A stretch of DNA of 64,000 nt from assembly GCA_965262565.1 (NCBI GenBank), contig CBDHFQ010000004.1, positions 62,001 to 126,000 of the forward strand. The letters run 5' to 3'. Shown piece by piece: positions 44,182 to 53,053 of this stretch; position 1 is the first letter of the stretch, and every line of letters starts with the position of its first letter. The notes under the pieces were generated by a model. That model did no database searches. It was not told the DNA's origin and worked only from the letters and a program-made list of their open reading frames with translations. This DNA is from CBDHFQ01 sp965262565 (GTDB taxonomy: Bacteria; Bacteroidota; Bacteroidia; J057). The translations under genes and the position numbers were made by a program.

Positions 44182-45159
44182 TTAATCTTCCAGAAAATCC
44201 GGAAAATATTCAGGCTCCTCAGGACCATCTTCCCCATATTTTTCTGGATCAAATGGATGATTAGGATCCACTGGGAGAGCAGAAGTGATAGCGGCTTCAT
44301 CCTGTAATGCATGTACTGGAATGGGTACAATGGATCTGGGAGAAGGTAATTGTTCCACCTGAGTCCCTTGAATAACGCGCTCCCAATCGAATGCTCTACC
44401 TATATCCCATTTTCCTCGAGAGCGAAAGTTCACATGAGTCAAAATACCTTTGAAAGTAGTAGCCTTCTGAGTGGCTTCATATCTTTCTGGCTCATCCAGG
44501 AAAGCTCTAGGGATATTATATGTAACGGTCAGATATCTTAATAATAAGATCAGGCTTTCATATTGATCATTGGTATAATCAACAAAGAAAATCTTCTCCC
44601 TAAAGGGTTTTTCGAGCCGTATATACTCTCTTGTATCTCTGAGAGAACAGTAGATATCTTTTGGTCCTATTTTTCCTGTACGACGATCTTTTATCCTGGA
44701 ATAACATGTTTCAAGAAACCCATCTTTTTCATGGAGAAATCCATAATTACTTAGTTCAATTCCTATGGATTTTCTGCTTTGCGTTCTATTGCCTCCTATT
44801 GCCCGTGGTCCCAGGTGAAATGCCCAATCTTTTGAACTAAACATTCTATAGATAGTACCATCACGAGCTATGACAAAAGCTACTGAAATTCTAGGCTTTC
44901 CGGGCCCAGGAGCTAACTTGTCTATATCGCTTTTGATATTGCCAGCTGTGTAGTGAATAACGATTTTCTCTTTCGGTACATCTTCTCTGATAAAGAATCC
45001 TGTATATTTATCTTTTCGGCTGACCAACATACCATTAAGTCTGTGACCTGGATCTCCTTTTATTGGAATAGAAAAGGGGGTTAAGTCAAATTTTGTATGA
45101 TTGCCTTCCCCATTTTGCAGGAACCTTGATTCCATACCAGGAATTCTTGAAATTTTCAT
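44182..45159 (-). CDS. N-acetylmuramoyl-L-alanine amidase (Amidase_2 fold)
   Basis: 325 residues without an obvious signal peptide. The catalytic domain shows EKIVIHYTAGN (first zinc His), VAFVIARDGTIYRMF, DWAFHLGPRAIGGN, SIGIELSNYG, and late ILTHVNFRSRGKWDIGRAFD. The last gives the second His ligand and the region where a third ligand normally sits. This is the T7-lysozyme/PGRP type amidase that cuts the bond between muramic acid and the stem peptide. The C-terminal 70 residues are proline- and acid-rich (PVDPNHPFDPEKYGED). The third zinc ligand (Cys/His/Asp) is not obvious, so activity needs caution. A leaderless wall amidase could be a prophage-type or contractile-injection enzyme, but no such genes surround it. 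Confidence 0.8.
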   Translation of the reverse strand: MKISRIPGMESRFLQNGEGNHTKFDLTPFSIPIKGDPGHRLNGMLVSRKDKYTGFFIREDVPKEKIVIHYTAGNIKSDIDKLAPGPGKPRISVAFVIARDGTIYRMFSSKDWAFHLGPRAIGGNRTQSRKSIGIELSNYGFLHEKDGFLETCYSRIKDRRTGKIGPKDIYCSLRDTREYIRLEKPFREKIFFVDYTNDQYESLILLLRYLTVTYNIPRAFLDEPERYEATQKATTFKGILTHVNFRSRGKWDIGRAFDWERVIQGTQVEQLPSPRSIVPIPVHALQDEAAITSALPVDPNHPFDPEKYGEDGPEEPEYFPDFLED

Positions 45160-45302
45160 CGGGCTAATAATTATGTATGAATGATGGGTATCTAAAAATG
45201 TGTTTATATGAGTGCCTGTGATCGGTCCTTCCTATATTATGTCGATCATCGATGATTTGTAAACCTACCCTCTTAGTCAGCGGCATGATAAGAAATAAAT
45301 TC

Positions 45303-45416
45303 TGTGGATAAAATTGTGGATAAAGTGGGGATAATGTGGATGGATGATGTCGAATATATACAATTTGATTCATTGGGTGAGGATCCTTTTAAGTCTTATC
45401 ATATTTATTATCAACA
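45303..45416. other. DnaA-box cluster beside AT-rich DNA (candidate origin or DnaA-binding locus)
   Basis: Two perfect copies of TGTGGATAA (reverse complement of the DnaA box TTATCCACA) lie at 45303-45311 and 45315-45323. Near matches follow at 45326-45334 (TGGGGATAA, 8 of 9) and 45335-45343 (TGTGGATGG, 7 of 9), all in the same orientation with 9-12 base periodicity. An opposite-strand TTATCAACA (8 of 9) lies at 45408-45416. The DNA in between and beyond (45349-45440) is strongly AT-rich, as expected of an unwinding element. The cluster lies in the 265-base gap between the amidase and the PLP-enzyme gene. Gene directions on either side do not clearly diverge from here, and dnaA is not in the window. 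Confidence 0.5.
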
Positions 45417-45424
45417 TATTCAAT

Positions 45425-46597
45425 TTAAAATATATGTTCCAGGCATGTTCTTAATTTTGCTAAATCTGAGTGTTGATTATACACATGAGGAGAAACCCTG
45501 ATAGCATCTCCTCGAATAGAAACATAAACTTTCTGAGATTCCAATTCGCGTTTTAGCGCAATGATATCTGTTTGTTGAGGGATTCTGATTCCAAACAAGT
45601 GATGTGATCTATACTTGGCATCTGCGATATAAAACCCTGCTTCTCTGAGATGTTGAAGAGTGGAAGAGGAAATATCTTTGCAATAGTTTTGTACACGCTC
45701 TGCTCCCCATTGATTGATGAGGGTAAGACTTTCTTTAAGCATTGGAATCAAGATAAAATTGCTGCTCTCTCCCACATCATATTTCAGTGCCAAAGGTTTA
45801 TAATGATCTTCATAGTCTACTAAACCAGCGAAATTTTCACTTTTTAGCCTGTTTTTCCAATTTTCTTCTAATGGAGTGCCATGATCAAAAGCTTCTCCGA
45901 AATAGCCTAATCCGATAGAATATGGTCCCATCAAAGATTTATATCCACCACAAATGAGGGCATCTGGTTGGAATACCTGTACATCAAAAGGAAGTGCTCC
46001 CACGGATTGTGTTCCATCTATTATAAGTAAAGCTCCTACTTCTTTCGTTTTTTTCCTGATAGCTGCTAAATCGAATAAAGTCCCATCTGCCCAGTGAATA
46101 TGTCCTAGGGTAACCAGGCGAGTATGTCCATCTATTGCATCAAGAATATGCTGATTCCACACTAATTCTCGATCAATGGACGTGTCAGGTGGTGAAATTG
46201 TTTTTATGTGCGCTCCTGCTTCCAAGGCCAGATTACGCCAAGGATATACATTGCTGGGGAATTGTTCACTGGTCAGTACTATATTATCGTTTCTCTCCAG
46301 CTTAATATTCTTAGCTACAATACCCATCCCATAAGAGACTGAGGGAATGATAGCTACTCGTTGCGGCTCCTGTAAGTGAATCAATTGGGCAAATAGCTTT
46401 CTGATTTCCTCTAGTGGTTCAAAAAAATCTGTCGGCTTGACGTTAGCGGGCACTCTTTTCATTTGTATGCCTTTAATTCCAGCTTCTTCTACCCTCTTGG
46501 CAAGCGGGGACATAAAGGCACAATTGAGATAATGAATGTTATCTGGTAGCAGGAATAAATCCTTTTGGCATGTAAGTAGGGATGTAGTAGTCTGCAT
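45425..46597 (-). CDS. Class V aminotransferase-family PLP enzyme
   Basis: 390 residues of fold-type I PLP enzymes: HYLNCAFMSPLAKRVEEA near the start, VAIIPSVSYGMGIVAKN, LVTLGHIHWADGTLFDLAAI, LIIDGTQSVGALPFD (Asp that binds the pyridine nitrogen), and CGGYKSLMGPYSIGLGYFG (Schiff-base Lys). The family includes cysteine desulfurases, kynureninases and isopenicillin-N epimerase-like proteins. There is no catalytic Cys loop typical of desulfurases, so an aminotransferase/epimerase-like role is more likely. No pathway neighbours are present, so the substrate is open. Confidence 0.85.
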   Translation of the reverse strand: MQTTTSLLTCQKDLFLLPDNIHYLNCAFMSPLAKRVEEAGIKGIQMKRVPANVKPTDFFEPLEEIRKLFAQLIHLQEPQRVAIIPSVSYGMGIVAKNIKLERNDNIVLTSEQFPSNVYPWRNLALEAGAHIKTISPPDTSIDRELVWNQHILDAIDGHTRLVTLGHIHWADGTLFDLAAIRKKTKEVGALLIIDGTQSVGALPFDVQVFQPDALICGGYKSLMGPYSIGLGYFGEAFDHGTPLEENWKNRLKSENFAGLVDYEDHYKPLALKYDVGESSNFILIPMLKESLTLINQWGAERVQNYCKDISSSTLQHLREAGFYIADAKYRSHHLFGIRIPQQTDIIALKRELESQKVYVSIRGDAIRVSPHVYNQHSDLAKLRTCLEHIF

Positions 46598-46786
46598 GTA
46601 TATTTACCTAACGCGATAATATAATAAGATAGAAATAGCCAAATAAAATTGAAATAAACCCTTGAATATTTTGGTATTAGCTACTTCTATTAATAGTAAA
46701 TATGAGCAAATTTGATAAGAATATACAGTAATTGGAAAAATCAAAGCCATTTTAGCTTAAAAAATGGCTAGAACACAATAATGTCT

Positions 46787-48292
46787 TTATCTAATATTAA
46801 CCATTTTTGCCATTAACTTAGCAAATCTATTACGCATTAGTCCAGCACTTCCATCGAAGTTATTCGAAATCATAGCAAAAGCAACCGTTTTTCCTGTAGT
46901 TGTTTTCACATAACCAACATATCCCCGAACGCCTGAAATATAACCACTCTTGGCATAAATCCTGCCTTCAGCCATGGTTCCCTTTCCTACACTTTTCATA
47001 GTTCCTGATTTACCTGCTATTGGGAGTGTTTGCAAGAATTTTTTTCCATAAGAACTATTATATGTCAATGCAAGGATGTAAGCTAGCTCATAGGTGCTTA
47101 GAATATTATTGGACGACAGCCCACTTCCATCCCGAATACGCGTTTCTTTCATATTCAATCCCTGAGTTGACCAGTAATCTTTTAAGATATCGATTCCTGA
47201 ATAGGTATCTCCTTTTTTTCCTTCATTTATGGCAAGCTGCTTCATGATGGCTTCTGCAAATATATTGACACTGTGATAATTTGTCTGCTCAATGATCTCA
47301 ATTAGTGGAGGAGAAGAGTGAGTAAATAAATAAGTGATCGTTAAGGCAGCTTGTTTATTATTATAGGATGGATTCTGTTTTTCTCTGCGTAGCGTAGTAG
47401 GGGAATTAGCTACTTCTACTCCGGCATTTTTCAATGCATTTGTAAGCTCTAGGGCGGTGTGGAGGGCTGGATCAGGAATGGAACCTTTGATAGAAAAAAT
47501 ATTTACCCCTGATGGAATAGTGCCCCTTAAATATCTTTCATAAGTATAAGGGCTTCCAAATATATATGCGTTATCTCCAGACCCGGGAGGACCTGTAGTT
47601 ACTTCGTTGAAAAATTGTAACCCAGGAATAAGGGGCATAGTTCGAATGACAATGGTGGAAGAACCTAAAGTTCCTCCCGGCTTAATGTCTAATCGGTATA
47701 AATTTTCATATATATTGATAGCTCCCGATCCTGCACCGTAGTAATTTCCTAAATGTTCCCAGGCCCAATCTGCAGGAACCATCTGAGTACTGAACGTAGA
47801 TTCATCTGCAATAATCCTTCCCTGAATTCTGTGAATTCCTGCCGCTTTTATCTGATTTACCCATCCTGCCATGAGTTCTTCTACCATATAAGTTTTTCCA
47901 AATCGCTTACTTGCAAATGTTGGATCTCCACTCCCTCTGATAATCAGATCCCCATAAAGTGTACCCTCTTTTCCGATGCTACCCGTTGCTTCAAATCGCG
48001 TTTCAAATTTAAATTCAGGTCCTAATAATGCCATGGCAGTAGCAGTCGTAACAGCTTTCATGGTGGAAGCCGTCACCAGCCTTTTTTTAGATTGATGCTC
48101 CAGGATGATTTCTTGGGACAATGGGTCGATAACGCATAATCCCCAACTGGCAGAAACCATTTCTTTAGCTTGATCTAATTGTTTAACCGCATCCATTAAA
48201 TCAGAAGGAGCCTGGGCAAACAAAATACTTTTTATGCCTAGGGAAAAGAGAAGAGTGAGTGTATACAATATGCGCCACCTGTGTATGCTCAT
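46787..48292 (-). CDS. dacB: D-alanyl-D-alanine carboxypeptidase/endopeptidase (PBP4 type)
   Basis: I choose the Met at 48292, which begins the signal peptide MSIHRWRILYTLTLLFSLGI ... FAQ|APSD. The longer frame to 48403 adds 37 residues of non-signal sequence. The 501-residue penicillin-binding protein has SxxK in ASTMKAVTTATAM, SxN in YHSVNIFAEAI, and KSG (the KTG variant) in AGKSGTMKSVGKGTM. The characteristic insertion domain lies between the first two motifs. It trims or cuts peptide cross-links of peptidoglycan in the periplasm. Confidence 0.93.
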   Translation of the reverse strand: MSIHRWRILYTLTLLFSLGIKSILFAQAPSDLMDAVKQLDQAKEMVSASWGLCVIDPLSQEIILEHQSKKRLVTASTMKAVTTATAMALLGPEFKFETRFEATGSIGKEGTLYGDLIIRGSGDPTFASKRFGKTYMVEELMAGWVNQIKAAGIHRIQGRIIADESTFSTQMVPADWAWEHLGNYYGAGSGAINIYENLYRLDIKPGGTLGSSTIVIRTMPLIPGLQFFNEVTTGPPGSGDNAYIFGSPYTYERYLRGTIPSGVNIFSIKGSIPDPALHTALELTNALKNAGVEVANSPTTLRREKQNPSYNNKQAALTITYLFTHSSPPLIEIIEQTNYHSVNIFAEAIMKQLAINEGKKGDTYSGIDILKDYWSTQGLNMKETRIRDGSGLSSNNILSTYELAYILALTYNSSYGKKFLQTLPIAGKSGTMKSVGKGTMAEGRIYAKSGYISGVRGYVGYVKTTTGKTVAFAMISNNFDGSAGLMRNRFAKLMAKMVNIR

Positions 48293-48803
48293 TCTATGCG
48301 TTTCTGTGTTGCAGTGAAAGATCAATAGATCATTTTTATTTGTGAATGATGAATGTTGTGTGCCAGCTAAATTCAAGTAGAGAAAATAATTGGAAATTCT
48401 CAAATTTAAATATTTGTATAGATTGACGAATGAGTAGCTGAGATTTATGATATGAACTGGTATATTATTCTGAATACTAAAAAGTATCGAAAAAAAGAAG
48501 CTCCTTCTTTTTGAATGAAATGATCAATTGAGGATAGATATGTTGAGACAATGTAAGAACTGTCAATAAAGGTGGATTATTGGTCGTTCACATGGCATTT
48601 CTTTTGTGTTATGGGATAGAAGTGAAGCTGACATTTTGTATTCAAGAATCAGTTTAACGTAAAAAATAATTCTTTTTATCTCCTTAAAGTGGAAATATTT
48701 CTCCTATTAGATTTCTCATTAAGTGTTCTTTTGGATTAGAACATTTTAGTAGAGGTTTAACATAGAATTCCACCGTAGTTTTATTATTTATTTTTCAAGG
48801 AAT
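48293..48803. other. Intergenic region between divergent genes
   Basis: About 510 bases with no supportable gene, clear hairpin or repeat. It must hold the promoters of dacB (leftward) and the first TonB-like gene (rightward). AAGGA just before 48804 is a good ribosome site. I find no exact TAnnTTTG element. Confidence 0.5.
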
Positions 48804-49448
48804 ATGAAGCCCCAAAAAGTAATTCTTGCAGATCTAGATGAAATGTTATTTGAACATCGCGACAAAACTTATGGCGCATATGTTTTACGCAAAAGTTATC
48901 CATGGTACCTGATCACTGCCTTAACAGCTGTTTGTCACGTATTTTTATTAGTTGTTTGCTGGCCCGTTATTTCTCATCACATTGATGCGAATGGGTTAGA
49001 TAAATGGAACATCAAACAGCCAGTAGATCAGGCATATAATGTTATAAATCCCTGGGAATATTTTGAACCGGTTTCTTTGCAGCAACGATCGGATCGCCAT
49101 ATCCAACTTCAGCTACGCTTTCCGCCCTATCATAGTATTGGAAATGATCATATAGATGAGCTTCCATTGGCACTAAACTTATCTCAGGTTCAACATGAAA
49201 TGAACGATATCGCCACTAAGCAATTAGGTCATCTTCACGGCCATGCATTAGTTAGAGTTTGGGTAAGTGATCAGGGAGTTTACAGGGCACATAAAGTCAG
49301 GTTTTTTAAAGATAAAAGGTTATTGTCGGTCATATCTAGCCAGATTCACAAATTGAAATTTGTTCCTGCCAGAAAAGCATATAAAGCAGTAGACGCATAT
49401 GTAGATGTTCTTCTTATGATAGGGAACGAACATTCTAGCATGCGGTAA
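48804..49448 (+). CDS. TonB-like protein without proline-rich region
   Basis: 214 residues. The N-terminus KVILADLDEMLFEHRDKTYG, continuing AYVLRKSYPW, is closely similar to that of the next gene's product. One membrane span follows (residues 34-55: YLITALTAVCHVFLLVVCWP). The C-terminal domain (about 145-207: GHALVRVWVSDQGVYRAHKV, KLKFVPARKAY) fits a TonB_C-like fold. The proline-rich spacer that lets TonB cross the periplasm is absent, and the whole linker is only about 90 residues. It is either a short-reach energy transducer or a non-transducing paralogue. The second TonB gene starts 99 bases downstream. Confidence 0.7.
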   Translation: MKPQKVILADLDEMLFEHRDKTYGAYVLRKSYPWYLITALTAVCHVFLLVVCWPVISHHIDANGLDKWNIKQPVDQAYNVINPWEYFEPVSLQQRSDRHIQLQLRFPPYHSIGNDHIDELPLALNLSQVQHEMNDIATKQLGHLHGHALVRVWVSDQGVYRAHKVRFFKDKRLLSVISSQIHKLKFVPARKAYKAVDAYVDVLLMIGNEHSSMR

Positions 49449-49547
49449 GCAAGAGATTTTTCTCATATGTAGTTGTGCTGAAACGCATTGAGTGATTGGT
49501 AATTAAATGGTTGATTCGTCATAGTACGAAACCTAAACCTTTTACAT

Positions 49548-50393
49548 ATGCACTCACCTAATGTTGTTTATGCCGACCGAGATGATATGTTGTTTGCGAA
49601 TCGCGAAAAGGATTATGGTGCCTATGATTTGAGAAAAAAACATGTTCGTCATGTGTTCATAGGCACTATTATCGTAGCGATGTCTTTTATCAGCATTTCC
49701 ATCTTGCCCATGCTTATGGCTTTTACTTCGGTTGACGAAAAAATCGAAGAAAAAAGAGTGGTCAAGGTAAGCATGTATGAACTACCTCCTCCTCCTGCCT
49801 TAGAAAAGGATGTTCTGCCCCCGCCGCCACCACCAAAGTTGCCTCCCCCGAAAGTGAGGACTGTAGCTTTCAAAATTCCGGAACCCACTCCTGAAGACGA
49901 ACTGGAACCTGAAGAGGCTGAACAAACCATTGCTGAAGTCGAAGAATTAATTGATGCTCCCAATATAGGATTAGAGGATCAGGAAGGTGCTGAGGAAGGC
50001 TTTTTCGATGGGGAAATTGAAGGTGAAGGAACAGCTCCTACAGTCATTATAGAAGAAAAAATCGTAGAGGATGTGCCAGATATCAATGATTTTATTTTCG
50101 TAGAAGAAGAACCTGAACCTGTTAATCTCGAAGAAGTAAAACAACTGATCGGTTATCCAAGGGTAGCTCAAGATGCTGGTATAGAAGGGAGAGTTATTTT
50201 AAGGGTGTTAGTAGATGAATTTGGAAGGTATAAAAATCACAAAGTGATTAATAGTGTGCATCCTATCTTGGCAAGTGCATGTGAGAAGCATATAGGACAA
50301 TTAATGTTTACCCCTGCAATTCAGGGAAATACACCCGTGAAATTTTGGATCAATATTCCCTTTGCATTTAAACTGCTGGAAGATGCTCGTTAG
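49548..50393 (+). CDS. Energy transducer TonB
   Basis: 281 residues: cytoplasmic YADRDDMLFANREKDYGAYD, a membrane span (about 34-57), then a proline-rich stretch (LPPPPALEKD, PPPPPPKLPPPKV; residues 78-103). A long acidic linker follows (PEEAEQTIAEVEELID, DQEGAEEGFFDGEIEGE), then a TonB C-terminal domain (about 200-278: YPRVAQDAGIEGRVILRVLV, HIGQLMFTPAIQGNTPVKFW). It should link ExbBD to the outer-membrane receptors, such as the SusC-like protein in this window. The 3' end overlaps the convergent phosphoesterase gene by 26 bases. Confidence 0.92.
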   Translation: MHSPNVVYADRDDMLFANREKDYGAYDLRKKHVRHVFIGTIIVAMSFISISILPMLMAFTSVDEKIEEKRVVKVSMYELPPPPALEKDVLPPPPPPKLPPPKVRTVAFKIPEPTPEDELEPEEAEQTIAEVEELIDAPNIGLEDQEGAEEGFFDGEIEGEGTAPTVIIEEKIVEDVPDINDFIFVEEEPEPVNLEEVKQLIGYPRVAQDAGIEGRVILRVLVDEFGRYKNHKVINSVHPILASACEKHIGQLMFTPAIQGNTPVKFWINIPFAFKLLEDAR

Positions 50394-51621
50394 CTGGAAC
50401 TAAGGTAAAAACCGTGATTTCAGGCCATATTCCTAATCTACCGGAGAAACCTATAAATCCAAAACCTCTATTGACATATAAATATTGATTATTTTCTTCA
50501 TATAGTCCTGCCCATTGCTTATACAAGTATTGAGCAGGACTCCACTTAATTCCTGGAATTTCTACTCCCATTTGGAAACCATGTGTATGACCGGAGAACG
50601 TTACGCCAATGTCAGGGAATTCTTGCAGAACTTGCGCCTCCCAATGTGTAGGATCATGGGATAACAATAATTTTAATGGCACCTTTTCAGAACCCTGGAC
50701 TGCTTTGTGTAAATCTCCATATCTTGGAAACCGCTCAATAGCACTCCAATTATCCACACCGATAACAGCCATCTGATCCTTCCCTTTATTTAGTATGACA
50801 TGTTCATTTCTCAACAAGCGCCATCCCATTCGATCATGGCTTTCTATTACTTCTCGAAAATGTGCTTCTTTAGCTTTTTTAGTGGGCCAATGGGTATAAT
50901 CACCGAAATCGTGGTTTCCTAAAATGGAGAATACCCCATCCCTGGCATGCAGGGTACGCCATAAATCCTCGAATGGAGATAACTCACCTATAGTTTCATT
51001 GATTAGATCGCCGGTAAAAAAAATAAGATCAGATTCCTGCGATTGGATAAGTTCTATTCCTCTTGTCACAGCTTCCTTATTATCAAAGCTTCCATTATGT
51101 ATGTCTGAAATTTGCGTGATAGTTAAACCGTGAAAGGATTGGGGTAATCCTGAAATGGGGACATTAATGCGGTTTATTTGATATTGATACTTGCCTTTTA
51201 ACATCCCATACCAAATACCTCCGAAAGGAATAGAAGATGTAATAATGGCTGCCTGACTGATAAATGTAGATCTTGAGATGCTATGTGAGGATTCTTCCGG
51301 AGGAGTTGTGGATGAAAAGAATCGAGAATTTAACGCTAGATGTATTAATCTCACTATATCCTCAATTGATAGGAACAAAGCGATCCCCAGCTTAAAAACA
51401 TACCATGCAAAAGCAATACTCAATATGAGATACGTCCAGGGCATAGGAAGTTGATCCCTAAAGAAAAATACAGTCCAGGCCCCCACATATATAGGTAAAT
51501 GGAGGAGAAGATAGATGGATATTAATGATCGTCGGGAAAGAGGAATCCATTTAAAGGCAGAAAAGGTGTATATATCTAATAATATGACAATGATGAATAA
51601 TACAAATACCTTAAGGATCAT
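50368..51621 (-). CDS. Membrane-anchored calcineurin-like metallophosphoesterase
   Basis: 417 residues: four hydrophobic N-terminal spans (to about residue 105), a further hydrophobic patch, then the phosphoesterase domain. Its motifs appear in order: LTITQISDIHNGSF (D-x-H), LIFFTGDLINE (GD), SILGNHDFGDY (GNHD), LLLSHDPTHWE (H) and VTFSGHTHGFQMG (GHTH). These bind two metal ions. The domain follows membrane helices and resembles the YkuE/UDP-diacylglucosamine hydrolase-like phosphoesterases. It lies at the membrane surface. The substrate is unknown. The last 26 bases overlap tonB antisense. Confidence 0.88.
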   Translation of the reverse strand: MILKVFVLFIIVILLDIYTFSAFKWIPLSRRSLISIYLLLHLPIYVGAWTVFFFRDQLPMPWTYLILSIAFAWYVFKLGIALFLSIEDIVRLIHLALNSRFFSSTTPPEESSHSISRSTFISQAAIITSSIPFGGIWYGMLKGKYQYQINRINVPISGLPQSFHGLTITQISDIHNGSFDNKEAVTRGIELIQSQESDLIFFTGDLINETIGELSPFEDLWRTLHARDGVFSILGNHDFGDYTHWPTKKAKEAHFREVIESHDRMGWRLLRNEHVILNKGKDQMAVIGVDNWSAIERFPRYGDLHKAVQGSEKVPLKLLLSHDPTHWEAQVLQEFPDIGVTFSGHTHGFQMGVEIPGIKWSPAQYLYKQWAGLYEENNQYLYVNRGFGFIGFSGRLGIWPEITVFTLVPANEHLPAV

Positions 51622-51731
51622 AATTTTTGATTGGAAGCCGAGCTACATAATAAGACACTCAATAAAAATTCTGAATGATTTATTACCCAAACGTATTTAC
51701 ATAAAAGGTGTTTATTTAGTGTTATGTTAAT

Positions 51732-52928
51732 TTAAAAATGATGGCCGCAGACTTGAATAAGTTTTTGGATGAAGTTTACTCCCAATTCCAGTTGTGATTC
51801 AGTTATAAATTCATCGGCCCTGTGAGCTTGAGCGATCGATCCAGGACCACAAATGACGGCTTGCAGGCCTGCATTAGAAAATTGACCAGCTTCGGAAGCA
51901 AATGAAACTGTTCTTAATTCCTCCTTTCCGCTTAATCGTTGGATCAATGGAATTACATCCTGATCCTGTGTAGTATATAACGGAGGAACAGGAGGGTGAT
52001 ATGGATAGGTTCGTATTTCAAAGTCAGCGAAAATGGATCGACGTAGGCTCATTCTTTCATAACAATGGTCATTAAACTCAGCTAATATTTCTGTGACATC
52101 ATCGCCTGGCATAGTTCTAATATCCCATTTGAATGTACATTGGTCTGAAATTACATTAGGTGCTATTCCGCCTTGAATCATCCCTATATGAATGGAGGAA
52201 TGAGGTGGGTCAAACATCTCATTTTTATAACCCGACTCAATCAGGCTATCCATTTTTTGTTCGAGCCAAAGGATCAACTTGGCAGCCTCATGAATAGCAC
52301 TCACTTCCTGCTTAATTCTGCTACTATGTCCAGCGGAACCATTTACATGTGTTTCGAAAATGCTTATCCCTTTATGTCCTATGACAGGGTGAAGCATAGA
52401 TGGTTCTCCAATAATGGCATAAGAAGGCCGCTCAGGATATGTATGTAATAATTTCTCTATCAACGCTGGAGCAGCTAAACATCCAATTTCCTCATCATAT
52501 GAAAAAGCAAAGTAGATAGGACGCTGTAAATTTGCCGACAATAATTGAGGAACACAGGCTAAGCAACAGGCTAAAAACCCTTTCATATCTGCAGTCCCTC
52601 TTCCATATAGTTTCCCATCTTCATGCATTAACTCAAAGGGCGGTTTTGACCATGCCTGACCTTCTACTGTAACTACATCCATGTGCCCGGATAAAATAAC
52701 ACCTCCATCTTTTTCTGGCCCAAATCTGCAAAATAGGGATGCTTTGGTTTCTGACTCATTTGGAACCAGATAGAACGGAACATGATGCTGCTTAAGGAAA
52801 TCAGTGATGAATTCAAGAATACTGAGATTGCTTTGGCCTCCGATCACCGGAAATGAGATAAGTTGGGAAAGAATTGATTTGACTTTTTCTGGCATAAGAG
52901 TAATGAACTTAATAAATGGTTTTAACAT
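51732..52928 (-). CDS. argE: Acetylornithine deacetylase (ArgE family, M20)
   Basis: 398 residues; Met12 (52895) is an alternative start. M20 signatures in order are VILSGHMDVVTVEGQAWSKP (first zinc His and Asp), LYGRGTADMKGFLACCLA (bridging Asp), FAFSYDEEIGCLAAPALI (catalytic Glu pair), IGEPSMLHPVIGHKGI, and a dimerisation domain near GSAGHSSRIKQEVSAIHEAA. The protein ends with a GPGSIAQAHRADEFI segment. These features and the length match ArgE. Succinyl-diaminopimelate or N-acetyl-citrulline deacetylases are related alternatives. No other arg genes are adjacent. Confidence 0.85.
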   Translation of the reverse strand: MLKPFIKFITLMPEKVKSILSQLISFPVIGGQSNLSILEFITDFLKQHHVPFYLVPNESETKASLFCRFGPEKDGGVILSGHMDVVTVEGQAWSKPPFELMHEDGKLYGRGTADMKGFLACCLACVPQLLSANLQRPIYFAFSYDEEIGCLAAPALIEKLLHTYPERPSYAIIGEPSMLHPVIGHKGISIFETHVNGSAGHSSRIKQEVSAIHEAAKLILWLEQKMDSLIESGYKNEMFDPPHSSIHIGMIQGGIAPNVISDQCTFKWDIRTMPGDDVTEILAEFNDHCYERMSLRRSIFADFEIRTYPYHPPVPPLYTTQDQDVIPLIQRLSGKEELRTVSFASEAGQFSNAGLQAVICGPGSIAQAHRADEFITESQLELGVNFIQKLIQVCGHHF

Positions 52929-53053
52929 CGAAGGTAGCTCTTTACTTTCGAAACATTGATCTGAAAGGGGATATAGGGTATGTGAAGTTTTCCCTTCAAT
53001 GGTTCACGGTCGGCTACTGACCATCTTTAAACATTCATTTTGAAGGGATAGTT

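Noticed and set aside
49649..49963. Glycine/serine-rich minus-strand frame
   Set aside because: It is the antisense of TonB's proline-rich and acidic linker.
50751..50759. A perfect DnaA box (TTATCCACA)
   Set aside because: A single isolated box inside the phosphoesterase coding sequence is expected by chance and is not part of a cluster.
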